DNA of 64,000 nucleotides from Neoarius graeffei (Eukaryota > Chordata > Actinopteri > Siluriformes > Ariidae), in assembly GCF_027579695.1 (NCBI RefSeq), contig NC_083582.1, positions 35,907,964-35,971,963 on the forward strand, written 5' to 3'. Under the pieces are notes generated by a model. The model saw nothing but the letters and a program-made list of their open reading frames with translations. It made no database searches and was not told the DNA's origin. Position 1 is the first letter of the stretch, and each line of letters begins with the position of its first letter. Positions 57,301-63,840 of the stretch are shown here, piece by piece. The position numbers were made by a program, and so were the translations under genes.

Positions 57301-58569
57301 AACCTGCCGATGACATCACGTTTCACTACCGCGCGGAAATTAAAAGGGTAGGTGACTTTGGTCGCAAAATTAATATACTTGTCGTTGTCAAAAAATTATA
57401 TGTTTGATATATCATTTTGAAGCTAAAAGATTTCTCTGTCTAGTCATGTTGTCATAAAATATATTGTATTTTATGCCAAAGAATACATCCAATGGTGGAA
57501 TGGCACTTTAACTGTGCCCCAGATTCTGAGGGAAATTACTATTTATTAAAAAAAAAAAAATGTAAAAAATTAAATTGTTATAGGAAAGAATAGTTTCTTT
57601 CTTCTTGAAAAAAAATTTGAATCATTGTGTCCACTGTTTACGTTAATTATTTTTGCCAATTCTTTTGAAGAACGCCAACAATTCTGCAATTTAAAGTGCA
57701 CATCACGGGTAAATTCAGGAGCAAGATCAGTGTAATTCTCCTATTTTATATTAAACTTTAGTCAAATATCTGTAACATTCCGCATTCTCTGCAATTTTTT
57801 GTTACCTTGCGCAATACCAGAAAAATTCAGTTGAAATCAAGCCATTTGAGGTGAATTGGTCCGCCTCTGAAAAAACTTGGCATTTGGATTTCCCGGGAAA
57901 CATTGATTTTCGTGACGTCGCGTGCGGGACGCCTCCCTCTGAATCCTACGTCAGCGCTGGTTTGTTTATGAGAAAACGACCTGGTGGTTTTCTGCAAATT
58001 TCTTCAACGTTATCGCGTAATTATTAAAATGGTTAACAGATGTATCGTAGGAGGGTGTAGCAACGCCAATCTTGACGGGATTAGTCCTCATCGTTTCCCA
58101 AAAGACCGGACAATGAGAGAGAAATGGGAGCGCTTGGTCTACACAGGCTGTGCACTGAAACCGTGCAAAGCTCGCGCAGCCTGCTGGCGCTTCCGCAGGT
58201 GACGTCACGAATCTGGCTCCAGACTCCCTTGGGATTTTTCCAGACGCGTTGCGTTATATTTTTTTCTGCTGTAGACAGATGGCCTTGTGCAAAATTACCC
58301 TTCTGGATGAGTGTGTAAAGGGACACACTTTCATATAAAAAAAAAAAAAAAAAAAAAACTAAATTGGTCCAGAATATGCACTTTAATGCCCATCAAATTG
58401 AAATGCACAGCAGTCCTTATTACTTTATTATACCAAAGATAACAGAGCATGAGGAAATCGTACCATTAAAAAACACCACTTACCATGCTATAGAACTGCA
58501 GCTCTCTGGGTCCTCGAGGCGGGGGCTGGAGCTGCTTTAGTACCGTACCATCAGGATGCTGCAGTATAC
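21490..58569 (-). CDS. ipmk: Inositol polyphosphate multikinase, five of six exons (5' end outside window)
   Basis: IPMK phosphorylates inositol phosphates (InsP3 to InsP5) and PIP2, mainly in the nucleus, and feeds inositol pyrophosphate synthesis. The joined exons (58569-58484, 52065-51969, 48647-48475, 25021-24940, 21977-21490) give about 307 residues. In order they hold ILQHPDGTVLKQLQPPPRGP, VYAKDCCDPCLLELQQHLPK, the family PxxxDxKxG motif (PCIMDVKIG), YPLMEEIGFLLLGMR, LNFYASSLLFVYEG and the metal-binding MIDFAH near the C-terminus. Every junction has GT/AG and compatible phase (1,0,1,0,1). It matches human IPMK block by block, including the intron positions expected for the family, but is shorter between the EYNNN and VRMIDF blocks. 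No frame break was seen. Introns are loaded with transposons. Exon 1 was not found and should lie beyond 64000. Confidence 0.96.
23157..24348. mobile_element. MITE with GGGTGTTCACACGGCA ends, copy 1 (split by SINE)
   Basis: Ends AGGGTGTTCACA / GTGAACACCCCT. A Mermaid SINE sits 12 bp in and duplicated that terminus. An inverted sister copy is at 35068-35790. Internal CCGGTGTAGCACCGG-type hairpins. Confidence 0.75.
23169..23538 (+). mobile_element. Mermaid-type SINE
   Basis: Flanked by AGGGTGTTCACA (23157-23168, 23539-23550), which is also the host MITE's terminus. Young copy with intact A and B boxes. Confidence 0.95.
24940..25021 (-). CDS. ipmk: ipmk exon VYNVGL...KD
   Basis: 82-bp exon between acceptor TTGTATAG and donor GATG|GTAAGAT. 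Encodes VYNVGLDSFDTYDQHYGRGL then MKDTIKD, the segment linking the kinase lobes after LLLGMR. Phase 0 in, phase 1 out. Confidence 0.95.
25036..25082. repeat. (CA)n microsatellite
   Basis: About 23 uninterrupted CA units just upstream of the ipmk exon at 25021. Confidence 0.95.
26205..26545 (-). pseudogene. Tc1-like transposase N-terminal remnant
   Basis: Fragments of the helix-turn-helix (TVIKIATCLKMSVSTVRAII) with multiple frame changes. No complete catalytic domain. Confidence 0.65.
26730..27218. mobile_element. TA-site MITE nested in Tc1
   Basis: Ends CAGAGTGTTTCAAAAAA and TTTTTTGAAAAAACACCCTG, flanked by TA. The Tc1 sequence resumes directly (GTGGGACATGTGTTTTTG), confirming the insertion. 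Confidence 0.65.
27374..27442 (+). repeat. 69-bp inverted repeat, left arm
   Basis: Matches the reverse complement of 28956-29024 with three mismatches. The arms flank a SINE/MITE composite. No known family recognised. Confidence 0.85.
27740..28440 (+). mobile_element. PIF/Harbinger-like MITE, copy B
   Basis: Ends GCCCATGTTTACATTAGACC and GGTCTAATGTAAACTTGGCC. Same family as copies at 2016, 31543 and 50487. Inserted in the SINE body. Confidence 0.85.
28052..28138 (+). CDS. Conserved micro-ORF in MITE copy B
   Basis: Identical 28 codons to copy A. Here the frame is also open upstream, giving a 69-codon reading frame from 27932 (PSAYHLPLASGR precedes the methionine), as in copy D. Confidence 0.35.
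   Translation: MASLKTIITTQWAVFASVFAVFSYFYTL
28575..29489. other. Unassigned intronic sequence
   Basis: Inside the 23-kb ipmk intron. Holds the right arm of the 69-bp inverted repeat (28956-29024) and A-rich tracts; no gene seen. Confidence 0.5.
28956..29024 (-). repeat. 69-bp inverted repeat, right arm
   Basis: Partner of 27374-27442. Confidence 0.85.
30724..31133 (+). repeat. Two direct repeats of about 170 bp
   Basis: The block starting TTTACCAATTTCAACACTAC (30724 and 30964) through GAAGGGCATACGA is duplicated with about 6% divergence. It lies in the extra segment that starts ACAGTGGCGGAACAAG, a hAT-like terminus. Confidence 0.8.
31543..32233 (+). mobile_element. PIF/Harbinger-like MITE, copy C (level 4)
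   Basis: Ends GGCTACGTTTACATTACG and CGGTCTAGTGTAAACGTAGCC, flanked by TTA (31540-31542, 32234-32236). Confidence 0.9.
31846..31932 (+). CDS. Conserved micro-ORF in MITE copy C
   Basis: Identical 28 codons to the other copies, although flanking MITE sequence differs at several sites. Confidence 0.35.
   Translation: MASLKTIITTQWAVFASVFAVFSYFYTL
32887..33550. other. Unassigned intronic sequence
   Basis: ipmk intron; no frame or repeat that I can name. Confidence 0.45.
33562..33934 (+). mobile_element. Mermaid-type SINE
   Basis: Flanked by GAAGTAACTTT (33551-33561, 33935-33945). Intact Pol III boxes. Confidence 0.95.
34798..35010 (+). pseudogene. hAT transposase BED-finger remnant
   Basis: After an in-frame stop reads LPNGTIEKTKVICTACKAKF and DHRSILSRKYHLYTK, the BED zinc-finger pattern (C-x2-C...H-x2-3-). 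The second histidine region is altered. No catalytic domain follows. Confidence 0.7.
35068..35790. mobile_element. MITE with GGGTGTTCACACGGCA-type ends, copy 2
   Basis: Ends ACGGGTGCTCACACGGCA / GTGAACACCCCT, flanked by ATA (35065-35067, 35791-35793). Uninterrupted version of copy 1. Confidence 0.8.
36859..38259. mobile_element. Element with CATACCTGCAAACT ends and 6-bp target duplication
   Basis: Ends CATACCTGCAAACT / AGTTTGCAGGTATG, flanked by TATTAT (36853-36858, 38260-38265). Terminus and duplication length resemble the CATACATGTCAA family at 9486 and 58915. Includes a (GT)n(GA)n microsatellite and a long A run; no gene recognised. Confidence 0.75.
37307..37397. repeat. Compound (GT)n(GA)n microsatellite
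   Basis: About 18 GT then 27 GA units. Confidence 0.95.
38743..39049 (-). CDS. BED-like zinc finger exon of a transposon protein
   Basis: Starts MSASRRDIVQREDGETDDVK, then WNWRWLEFK and YCILCHQDVKYGSGGRKHL...HVKGKKH, a C-x2-C-x14-H-x5-H finger. The frame is intact to a probable donor (LPG|GTAGAC on minus). Similar fragments recur in fish genomes next to transposon genes. Lies in the hAT at 36656-40628. Confidence 0.6.
39224..39406 (+). mobile_element. tRNA-derived SINE, GGCTCAGTCGACTAAGG family
   Basis: Pol III boxes TGGCTCAGTCGACTAAGG and GGTTCGATTCC, a short body ending AATAAAGGTGAAAA and an A-rich tail. Flanked by ATTACGATGTC (39213-39223, 39407-39417). A minus-strand copy is at 53616-53766. 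Confidence 0.9.
39506..40540 (+). mobile_element. hAT element with GATATATCGCGATAC ends
   Basis: Ends TAGGGGTGGGCAAAAATATT / ATACCCAGCCCTA, flanked by the exact 8-bp duplication GTCGGTAG (39498-39505, 40541-40548). Retains a BED-finger first exon; the rest is deleted. Confidence 0.9.
39774..39946 (+). pseudogene. hAT transposase BED-finger exon
   Basis: Reads MAVNVNLETPPNFKADVWRH, FGFQR, then after an A-run frame shift EPDKEYTLCKTCFAPIRYS. KADVWRHFGF...C-x2-C is the usual start of this hAT group. Broken by the poly-A expansion. Confidence 0.75.
41187..41496 (-). pseudogene. THAP-domain first exon (locus 4), one frameshift
   Basis: Starts MPYCCAVNCNNGTGSGRSFY LFP (C-x4-C), then a one-base shift near 41425, then EWIVRVKREGWQPGKYATLC, SNHFL and LGVSVGQRGLKP. 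It ends with a lysine-rich tail at donor GGAG|GTAAGC. W, P and C2CH landmarks are present. It lies inside the piggyBac interior; its own element borders are not clear. Confidence 0.75.
41689..41726. repeat. Perfect 38-bp palindrome
   Basis: Centre CCCCTAGGGG, arms GCAACCTATGGGCTCCCC. Flanking GCAGTGCT / AGCACTGC extends the hairpin. Confidence 0.9.
41815..43195. repeat. Duplicated segment of about 380 bp
   Basis: 41815-42190 and 42790-43190 share CCGTACGTCGCACACAGACA through GGTGTCTATTGCG with few differences, including the TTTTTTCGCGAC hairpin. Direct orientation. Confidence 0.8.
42095..42326. repeat. Perfect 105-bp inverted repeat with 22-bp spacer
   Basis: Arms 42095-42199 and 42222-42326 are identical as reverse complements. 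Probably created by a very recent event or maintained by gene conversion. Confidence 0.9.
44927..45307. mobile_element. Small hAT MITE
   Basis: Ends CAGTGCTTAATTTG / CAAATTAAGCGCTG, flanked by TTTGTAGG (44919-44926, 45308-45315). Contains a (TTA)n tract. Confidence 0.9.
45511..45658 (-). CDS. THAP-domain first exon (locus 5), internally shortened
   Basis: Starts MPLYCCAPGCSNHQQTRQGL, then FYRIPVDTDRRRRWIAAYQR followed directly by LCSDHFVGG at donor GGAG|GTAAGA. About ten residues carrying the usual second tryptophan and proline are missing, so zinc binding may be possible but DNA binding is doubtful. Confidence 0.75.
46130..46355 (-). CDS. RecQ-type helicase N-terminal exon
   Basis: Starts MATAIEQHVFDSALESVLEE, then FSLKHEQEEALRSFLFKKD and the Walker A motif VFAVLPTGSGKSLIYQLAPL. 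This matches the Q motif plus motif I of RecQ/WRN-like helicases. The frame then runs into non-helicase sequence, so helicase motifs Ia-VI are missing. Fish genomes hold many such RecQ-like copies linked to transposons. Whether the exon was captured or is native to an autonomous parent is not known. Confidence 0.75.
46576..47464. other. Unassigned intronic sequence
   Basis: ipmk intron; no recognisable repeat or gene. Confidence 0.45.
47469..48183. mobile_element. TTAA-site MITE
   Basis: Ends AGGGGAACTGAAG / CTTCAGTTCTCCT, flanked by TTAA (47465-47468, 48184-48187). piggyBac or Kolobok type. Contains a long (TA)n(CA)n microsatellite. Confidence 0.8.
47572..47654. repeat. (TA)n(CA)n microsatellite
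   Basis: About 32 TA units followed by 10 CA units. Confidence 0.95.
48475..48647 (-). CDS. ipmk: ipmk exon with PxxxDxKxG motif
   Basis: 173-bp exon between acceptor CGTGTACAG and donor GAGG|GTAAGC. Encodes ELYLKLEDVTRRFQKP, the catalytic-family motif PCIMDVKIG, RSYDPFASQEK and YPLMEEIGFLLLGMR. First base pair completes a glutamate codon split across the intron. Confidence 0.97.
48688..49265. other. Unassigned intronic sequence
   Basis: ipmk intron with A-rich tracts only. Confidence 0.45.
49664..50040 (-). mobile_element. Mermaid-type SINE
   Basis: Flanked by ATTAATTACATT (49652-49663, 50041-50052). Confidence 0.95.
50487..51176 (-). mobile_element. PIF/Harbinger-like MITE, copy D
   Basis: Ends GGCCAAGTTTACATTAGACC / GGTCTAATGTAAACATGGGC, flanked by TAA (50484-50486, 51177-51179). 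Confidence 0.9.
50778..50864 (-). CDS. Conserved micro-ORF in MITE copy D
   Basis: Same 28 codons as copies A-C; frame open upstream to 50987 (69 codons), as in copy B. Confidence 0.35.
   Translation of the reverse strand: MASLKTIITTQWAVFASVFAVFSYFYTL
51969..52065 (-). CDS. ipmk: ipmk exon VYAKDC...SPT
   Basis: 97-bp exon between acceptor TTTTGCACAG and donor CACAG|GTGACC. Encodes VYAKDCCDPCLLELQQHLPK then YYSTWSSPDSPT, matching the human segment that precedes LYLKLEDV. Phase 0 in, phase 1 out. Confidence 0.96.
52066..53304. other. Unassigned intronic sequence
   Basis: First ipmk intron in window. 52565-52960 resembles decayed Tc1 sequence but I cannot support borders. Confidence 0.35.
53313..54304. 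mobile_element. hAT MITE with nested SINE
   Basis: Ends CAGACCTGGGCATTTTGCGG / TTGCCCACCCCCG, flanked by TTATAGAG (53305-53312, 54305-54312). Confidence 0.9.
53616..53766 (-). mobile_element. tRNA-derived SINE, GGCTCAGTCGACTAAGG family
   Basis: Flanked by the 15-bp duplication CGCCTGAGCCAATCT (53601-53615, 53767-53781). Confidence 0.95.
54322..55137 (+). mobile_element. Tc1/mariner element, internally deleted
   Basis: Ends TATACTCAGCAAAAATAAAA and TTTTATTTTTGTTGAGTTTA. Only the DNA-binding part of the transposase remains between full terminal repeats. Confidence 0.85.
54619..55002 (+). CDS. Truncated Tc1/mariner transposase, DNA-binding domain only
   Basis: 127 unbroken codons. MPRLSNIQRERAIGMLNTGT then VTDVARVMGCSRQTVHNLQT is the first helix-turn-helix; RPRPGRPRVTS is the GRPR-like linker; HLRNRFVTATST is the second subdomain. 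The catalytic DDE domain is deleted and replaced by about 15 unrelated residues. If expressed it could bind terminal repeats but not cut. Confidence 0.8.
   Translation: MPRLSNIQRERAIGMLNTGTSVTDVARVMGCSRQTVHNLQTRLHQTGTTADRPRPGRPRVTSHAEDRQIVLRHLRNRFVTATSTGNELFGGRVTAQIIRNRLRSALSCDSQFLIMDIDVAFPVEPIP
55138..56870. other. Unassigned intronic sequence
   Basis: A short GTAACGATATATCG stretch near 55666 resembles a hAT terminus; nothing else is supported. Confidence 0.4.
56875..57507. mobile_element. Kolobok-type foldback element with long inverted repeats
   Basis: Ends AGTGCCATTCCACC / GGTGGAATGGCACT, flanked by TTAA (56871-56874, 57508-57511). The arms are about 255 bp each and nearly identical, around a 120-bp centre holding an ORF start. 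Confidence 0.85.
57127..57264 (+). CDS. ORF start captured in foldback element
   Basis: MADRTRLSALEKKRRKIASD, AQRRRSMVNIGTAIDKWKSC, then stop. The VNIG..I.KW block resembles the beginning of multi-copy fish transposon-linked proteins (NIG.AF.RWR). No complete domain. Confidence 0.45.
   Translation: MADRTRLSALEKKRRKIASDAQRRRSMVNIGTAIDKWKSCSICHC
57695..58382 (+). mobile_element. Kolobok-like element with THAP start
   Basis: Ends AGTGCACAT / ATATGCACT, flanked by TTAA (57691-57694, 58383-58386). TTAA plus THAP is the Kolobok signature. Confidence 0.7.
58029..58202 (+). pseudogene. THAP-domain N-terminal fragment (locus 7)
   Basis: MVNRCIVGGCSNANLDGISP, HRFPKDRTMREKWERLVYTG give C-x4-C, the HRFP and W landmarks; the C-x2-H half is replaced by CKARAACWRFRR and a stop. 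Confidence 0.7.
58484..58569 (-). CDS. ipmk: ipmk exon ILQHPDG...FYSM
   Basis: 86-bp exon between acceptor TTAACTCTAG and donor CATG|GTAAGT. Encodes ILQHPDGTVLKQLQPPPRGP then RELQFYSM, the ATP-site entrance of the kinase. The preceding exon (start codon) is outside the window. Confidence 0.96.
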
Positions 58570-58914
58570 CTAGAGTTAAATCCAACCACAAACATGCATT
58601 TAAATTTTAACTAGGAAGTGATTGCAATTCTCACAATACCCGGCATCAGTCCTGGAAGTCGACTTATTTCCCTTTCATCACACAGAAGTGGCATAGTGAC
58701 TACTGGTTGCATCAAACCGGTCATTATGGTTCGTCTCTCCTGCCGTGACTGGTTTCCCTCTGTCTGTACTATTGCAACATTTCCACATACTCTTCTGTTA
58801 AACTTGCACCGTGACTCAGTATTCATCTGTATTTTGTCATGACTCATGTCTTCCATTCCATTGCTTAGTTCGTATAAAGTTGATTGTTGACGGATACATA
58901 CGTAGCAATAAAAA

Positions 58915-59808
58915 CATACATGTCAACCTATACGGAATGTCCGTATTTTATACGGATTTGATTCAACAAACGTAGTATACGGGCATATAAATAAAGTCAT
59001 ACGGATTCTTTAAAAAAAAACTTGAATATTTATTTAGCGCTATAATCAATTCCCACGATGATAAAAGAGCGCATAACATTTACAAACGTACTGTACACCA
59101 CAGACATCCAGTAAAGAGTCTTATGAAATCGTGCGTTATCTTGTGGTAGCGAGACTTCGTTCCACTTTTGATCATGCGCACACCGCATTGCGAGAATCCC
59201 GCCAACCGTGAAGTCATAGACATATAAACATAGACGCCGCCTTCTGCGTAGAATCATACGTCATCCTCGCCGCCATATTGGATGTGGCAAAGTGGAGATT
59301 CTTCAGCCGTCTCTGGTATAGCGTCTAGACAGTAGCCGAGAATAAAGATGCCTCATTCATGTGCTGCGTTTAACTGTACCAACAGGTTTACCGTCCAAAC
59401 GAGATCACATGGGATTACCTTTCACAGGTGAGACTGGAAAAATACTTTTCATCGTATTTGGTCATTATAACGTAATTTTACAAACAGATTTTTCTGCCTT
59501 TGTGGCTAATATGAAGTCTCGCGCATAATAGACGCTCGGTGAAACCTGTCTCCAAACAACGAAGTATTTCCTTCGTAACTACGCTGAAAACACTTTGTGT
59601 TTTTGTCGAACATTGGAGCTTTGTATTCATTCTGAAGGTTTATTGTTATTAATATTGAATAAAAAGTAACTGGGATACATCATTGTTAATTATCATTCAA
59701 ATTTTAGGTAAATTATTTTAATTTGCATCTTATACAGATTTTATAAGGGAAATACGGATTTTGGAGGTTGGTTATACAGGTTTGACTGACCAAAGGTTGA
59801 CATGTATG
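58915..59808 (+). mobile_element. Terminal-repeat element with 6-bp-type duplication, copy 2, carrying THAP exon
   Basis: Ends CATACATGTCAACC / GGTTGACATGTATG; flanks TAAAAA / ATAAAA. Outer 300 bp at each side match copy 1 (9486-10177). The centre holds the THAP exon block 59229-59530. Confidence 0.8.
59348..59427 (+). CDS. THAP-domain first exon (locus 8)
   Basis: MPHSCAAFNCTNRFTVQTRS, HGITFHR, donor CACAG|GTGAG. Preceded by CGCCGCCATATTGG. Sister of locus 1. Confidence 0.7.
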
Positions 59809-60112
59809 ATAAAACACTTAAAACTGGAAATACACTTGGACATACTGGATGAATACATCAGGAATTAATGCATCGCTCAAACCAACCTGGTTGAACAGAT
59901 CAAATCACTGACCTAACTGGATGTTTTTTCTTCCCCTCAGATAAAATGAATAAATTTAGACTGAGAAGCTGGTGCAGCGGGTAGCGCTGCCACTTCACAC
60001 CTCCAGAGACCCTGCTTCGATCCTGAAATCGGGTTACTCTGTGTGTGTGTGTGGAGTTCCACACGTCTACCCATGTCCTTCTGGGTTTCTTCTCAGTTCT
60101 CTGGTTCCCTCA

Positions 60113-60617
60113 AGGCCAATTTATGCTGACAACCCAGTCCTCGCAGACAGTGTCTGCATAGCCCCCCCACCTTCGCAGACGCTCTGCGCGCACCTCCCAA
60201 AAATTGTGACCACCGCAGAAGCTTCGCAGACAGTATCGCAGACAAGAGGGCTCCAATTGGTCCACTCTACATCCGCTGTACACGCACTTCCGCTTCCCTA
60301 CTTTCCTGGTTTGGTTTGTTTTCACGACCGCCATTTTTAAAAACACGAGCGAAGATGGAGCAGCACGAAGAGCGGTTGATCGAGGAAGTGAGGAAGTACG
60401 TACATCTATACGACTCCAGTTCTAGTCATTATAAGTAACCGGAGGATAAACACTCCACTAACCACACCCACCAACTACTCCTACCGATTTCGCGCCCCCT
60501 TGCGTTGTGGCGGTGAATAACATCGCACACGCCTATTACTCCCCACTCAACGATAAATTACAACTGTCCGCGAAAAGCTATCTGCGAAAGCCTTGTCGCA
60601 AGAGCATGCAGAGGCCT
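60113..60617 (+). mobile_element. PIF/Harbinger-like MITE with MADF start
   Basis: Ends AGGCCAATTTATGCT / AGCATGCAGAGGCCT, flanked by TCA (60110-60112, 60618-60620). Subterminal TTCGCAGACAGT repeats. Confidence 0.75.
60355..60438 (+). pseudogene. MADF-type ORF start
   Basis: MEQHEERLIEEVRKYVHLYD SSS then stop. ERLIEEVRKYPHLYDSS is the start of the MADF/SANT-like protein encoded by Harbinger elements. Preceded by ACCGCCATTTTT. Confidence 0.6.
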
Positions 60618-60859
60618 TCACACCTCCCAAAAGCATGCTGGGAGGTGGACGGGCTATGTTCAATCGTTCCTAGATGTGATTGCTTCACACCCAGTGTTCC
60701 CAGAATACTCTCCATACAGTAACCCTGATCACGAGTTACTCAAGAGGAATGAACTAATGATTGTACATCAGTCACTTAAAAAGGTGCAACAGCACATCTT
60801 TTATTCTTTACTTGTACAAATGACCTGGACGAGCAGGATTTATTTAAGGGAAATAAATA

Positions 60860-61680
60860 AATAAAATAACCTTACACACTAATGGATTCAGTTGTGGTCT
60901 AGGATCAAGTCTATTAAGTCACTGAGACAAAGTTCCTGTTGGGAAAACGGACTTCTGGTCCAGAACGTGTTTGTGTTCAAAATGTCAAACCCACCTAAGA
61001 CCTCATCTTGGAAAAAAAAAAAAAAAAAAAACTAGGCAAGTCTCATTTTCCTGGACTCCCATCGACCACATTCGTCACGCAAGCGTCAGCAGACGCATGT
61101 ATATATGGCAGTATGTGCCTGGTTTCACTCACTACTGTTTAATTAAGGACAGCAAGACTGAAATTCACCGAGCTAAACTCTCCACGCACGCGTGCTTTAA
61201 CGATGAGACACCGGCCGTGTTTACACTTGCTTTTACATCTTCGCCAGTTGTTTCCAAGGTGACCAGCTGAACACTCGCGTTAAGATTCGGTTACTTCTTA
61301 CATCACGTTTCCTGTAACGTCCTTGTTGGGGACACATCAGGATGTAGGGAGCACTCACATATGTCTTGGAGGTTTCAATGCAGACATTTCACATTCACTT
61401 GACTTTGAGTGGGGGGGGGGAGGTGTCATGCATTGCCAAACTGCATTGCAGCTCCGTTCCTTCGCTTTGCTTGTATTGTTTGCGGTGGAAGTTGCAAAAA
61501 GTCCAACTTTTCAAGCCGCAGTGCAGGTGCCAGTCCATCAAACGTTCCAGCACAGGCTCCAGGCAATCAGATCGCGCTTATGCATGTTTCAGTGCTAGGA
61601 AACTGTAATTGGTTGCTGTCACTAGGACGATCAGACCAGCAAGACACCCTCAAACATCAGGCACAACTACACCACCATCA
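60860..61680. other. Unassigned intronic sequence
   Basis: ipmk first intron; A run at 61012-61030 and a G run at 61413-61420, no gene. Confidence 0.4.
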
Positions 61681-61977
61681 AGCATTAACAGGGCTCGACA
61701 TTAAGGACTGCCCGATTGCCCGTGGCAAGTGAAACATGCGGTCGGGCAAATGGGATATGTCCTCAACATGCCCGACCGGGCAAGCTGGAATGAGCATTTA
61801 TTACGAACTAGTACCACAAAAATTAGGCTTTTGGATCTTTTATTTCAGTTCCTAAAAGCGTCCCTCACTACGTATCCGCCATTATGTCTTGGCTGTTTTC
61901 TTCGTCTCGGTTTCTTTTAGTGCTTTGCAAGTTATTTTATATACCCCGCTGTTGTAGTATGGTACATGTACTGTTTA

Positions 61978-62240
61978 TAGACCCCTTGTGCATGACGTCA
62001 AACATCATGTGATAATTACAGCTGGGGTCAGACACACACACTTTCTTTCATGCAAGCAAGACTTAATCGGTCTTCAACATGGTTAATTTTAGCGCTGTTT
62101 TTGCTTGTTCAAACAGAGAAATCGATAAAAGGCGTTACCGTCTCCCGCTATCAAGAAAAATGCTTCAAGAACAATGAGGAAATGAGTGGTTAAAGAATAC
62201 GATGAGAGGAGCTCAGCCTGAAAACTCCAGAGAAATTCAC
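61978..62240 (+). mobile_element. 5' part of ISL2EU-like THAP element
   Basis: Left end TAGACCCCTTGTGCATGACGTCA after TA, close to the terminus at 13365. The right end was not found. Confidence 0.6.
62079..62177 (+). pseudogene. THAP-domain fragment (locus 9), decayed
   Basis: MVNFSAVFACSNREIDKRRY RLPLSRK then stop. The first THAP cysteine is replaced (FSAVFAC for FCAVFGC). Confidence 0.6.
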
Positions 62241-62827
62241 AATTGTATTTAAAACATATTTTACAAAAACAAAGTCGGAAGTGAGGATGGGAGAGTTCGC
62301 TTAAGAATCTCGTTTTATCTTTTTTCTGCTCGCATTCGAGTCAGCTCCTTCATGAAAGTGTTTGATTTTCTTGCAGGTGAAGCTGCTTCCTTATTCGACA
62401 CAGAAAACCCACATTGGTTTCAAACAACTCAGGCATTTAAAAAAAAAAAAAAAAAAAAACCCTCAACAAGGAGCAACATGCGCGATAAATCCTGAAAGAA
62501 GAGAACAGATTAAGGAGCAGAGAGAGCTGGAGCTTTGTTTCTGTTATCAGAGGAACACAGTCCTGTGCAAAATGTTTATATATCAGGGGACTTTTTTTTT
62601 TTTTTGTTCTCTCATCCACCTGTAGGTTTATTTATAAAAACAACAACAACAAAAAAAAAACCTGTGCTCTGTTATGACAGACTGGCTGCACTGATTCAGT
62701 TACAAGTTGCCAGGTCTGTATAAAACACCCACAACCTACACACTAAACTATAATTTTAAACTCGTCTGTCATGGTGCAGCGCAGTTTTTGTTTTTTTTTT
62801 AAACCTAGAGGTGGATGACATGACCAG

Positions 62828-62872
62828 AAAATAAATAAATAAATAAATACATACATACATACATACATACTC
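62828..62872. repeat. (AAAT)n(ACAT)n microsatellite
   Basis: Short tetranucleotide tract. Confidence 0.9.
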
Positions 62873-63013
62873 AAACACAAGGTTGTTCAAAAGTCTTGGC
62901 ACCCTATTATAGCTTTCTATTTTATGATTTCTACATTATCGAGTAATGAACCTACACAAAACCACACCAGACTTAACAGCTGCCTGCATGTGAAATGAAA
63001 ATAAACCGACTAA

Positions 63014-63346
63014 TGCTGGGCATACACTGTGCGATTTTTGGCCCGATTTTCACTCGTGCGACTATTTTGGCGATCGGGCCGAGTTTTGGCTCAATCGTGT
63101 GTCTCGGATCGTGTAGTATACACGGGGTAACGATAAGCGATTAACACCTCACGACCTCCTCCCGATCGATCGGATGAAAATCAAACCTGTTTGAAATCCT
63201 GAGCATCGGATCGTATAGTGTGAGAACAGGAATCGTAAGCTGCGTGCTGTTTACCCCTGCGATTCACTCGTACAGTGTGAGAAGCAGCTGAATACCACGG
63301 TTGGGAAAAAAAAAAAAAAAAAAAAACGCACAGTGTATGCCCAGCT
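63014..63346. mobile_element. MITE with GCTGGGCATACACTGTGCG ends
   Basis: Flanked by TAA (63011-63013, 63347-63349), nested in the hAT at 61690. 3-bp duplication suggests PIF/Harbinger. Confidence 0.8.
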
Positions 63347-63840
63347 TAAGGCAGGAAAAACTATTTTAGATAAAACTGTTATGTTACAAGTAAAAAGTAA
63401 CCAATAACCAAACTTAATAATAAACTTAATCAATAACCAAACTTCAACTCAGTGTGTGATCTTCATTTTATGTTGCAGTTCACAACTATTCTATGGTTTT
63501 CCATAAAGTAGCACTCGCAAAATAGGGGGCAAGTGATAATATGGGGGAGGAATGGAAATTTACCCCCACTTTCCCCCCAGGGCAGGTGGGTTTAAAAGTT
63601 AACGTCGAGCCCTGAATTAACCCAACATGCAAGTGCAAGTCCTCCCTTTGTACTTATGCTACGAAAACCATTTGCTCAAATCCGTCCCAGAACACCTCGG
63701 TTTGAGTGAACGCATCTTGATAGTAGTTTACACTTCTACTTGCGATTCGGTCGAAAAAAATACACGTTAAAACCAAGTGCAAAAAGGTTTGCGGAAAAAC
63801 GCCTCTTCTTGGCCAGCCCACTTAGCTGAGACTGACCTTA

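Larger units (their letters stand above)
59966..60757 (+). mobile_element. Old tRNA-derived SINE split by Harbinger-like MITE
   Basis: Head AGCTGGTGCAGCGGGTAGCG with a weak B box (CTTCGATCC); the body resumes at 60621 (ACCTCCCAAAAGCATGC...GTGTTCCC). Strongly diverged. Confidence 0.65.
61690..63613. mobile_element. hAT element with nested insertions
   Basis: Ends AGGGCTCGACATTAA / TTAACGTCGAGCCCT, flanked by GCATTAAC / GAATTAAC (7 of 8 identical; 61682-61689, 63614-63621). Subterminal GGGCAAGT-type repeats. Confidence 0.75.

Noticed and set aside
60340..60440. ipmk exon 1 candidate
   Set aside because: It encodes a MADF start inside a Harbinger-like MITE on the plus strand; ipmk is on minus and its first exon was not found.
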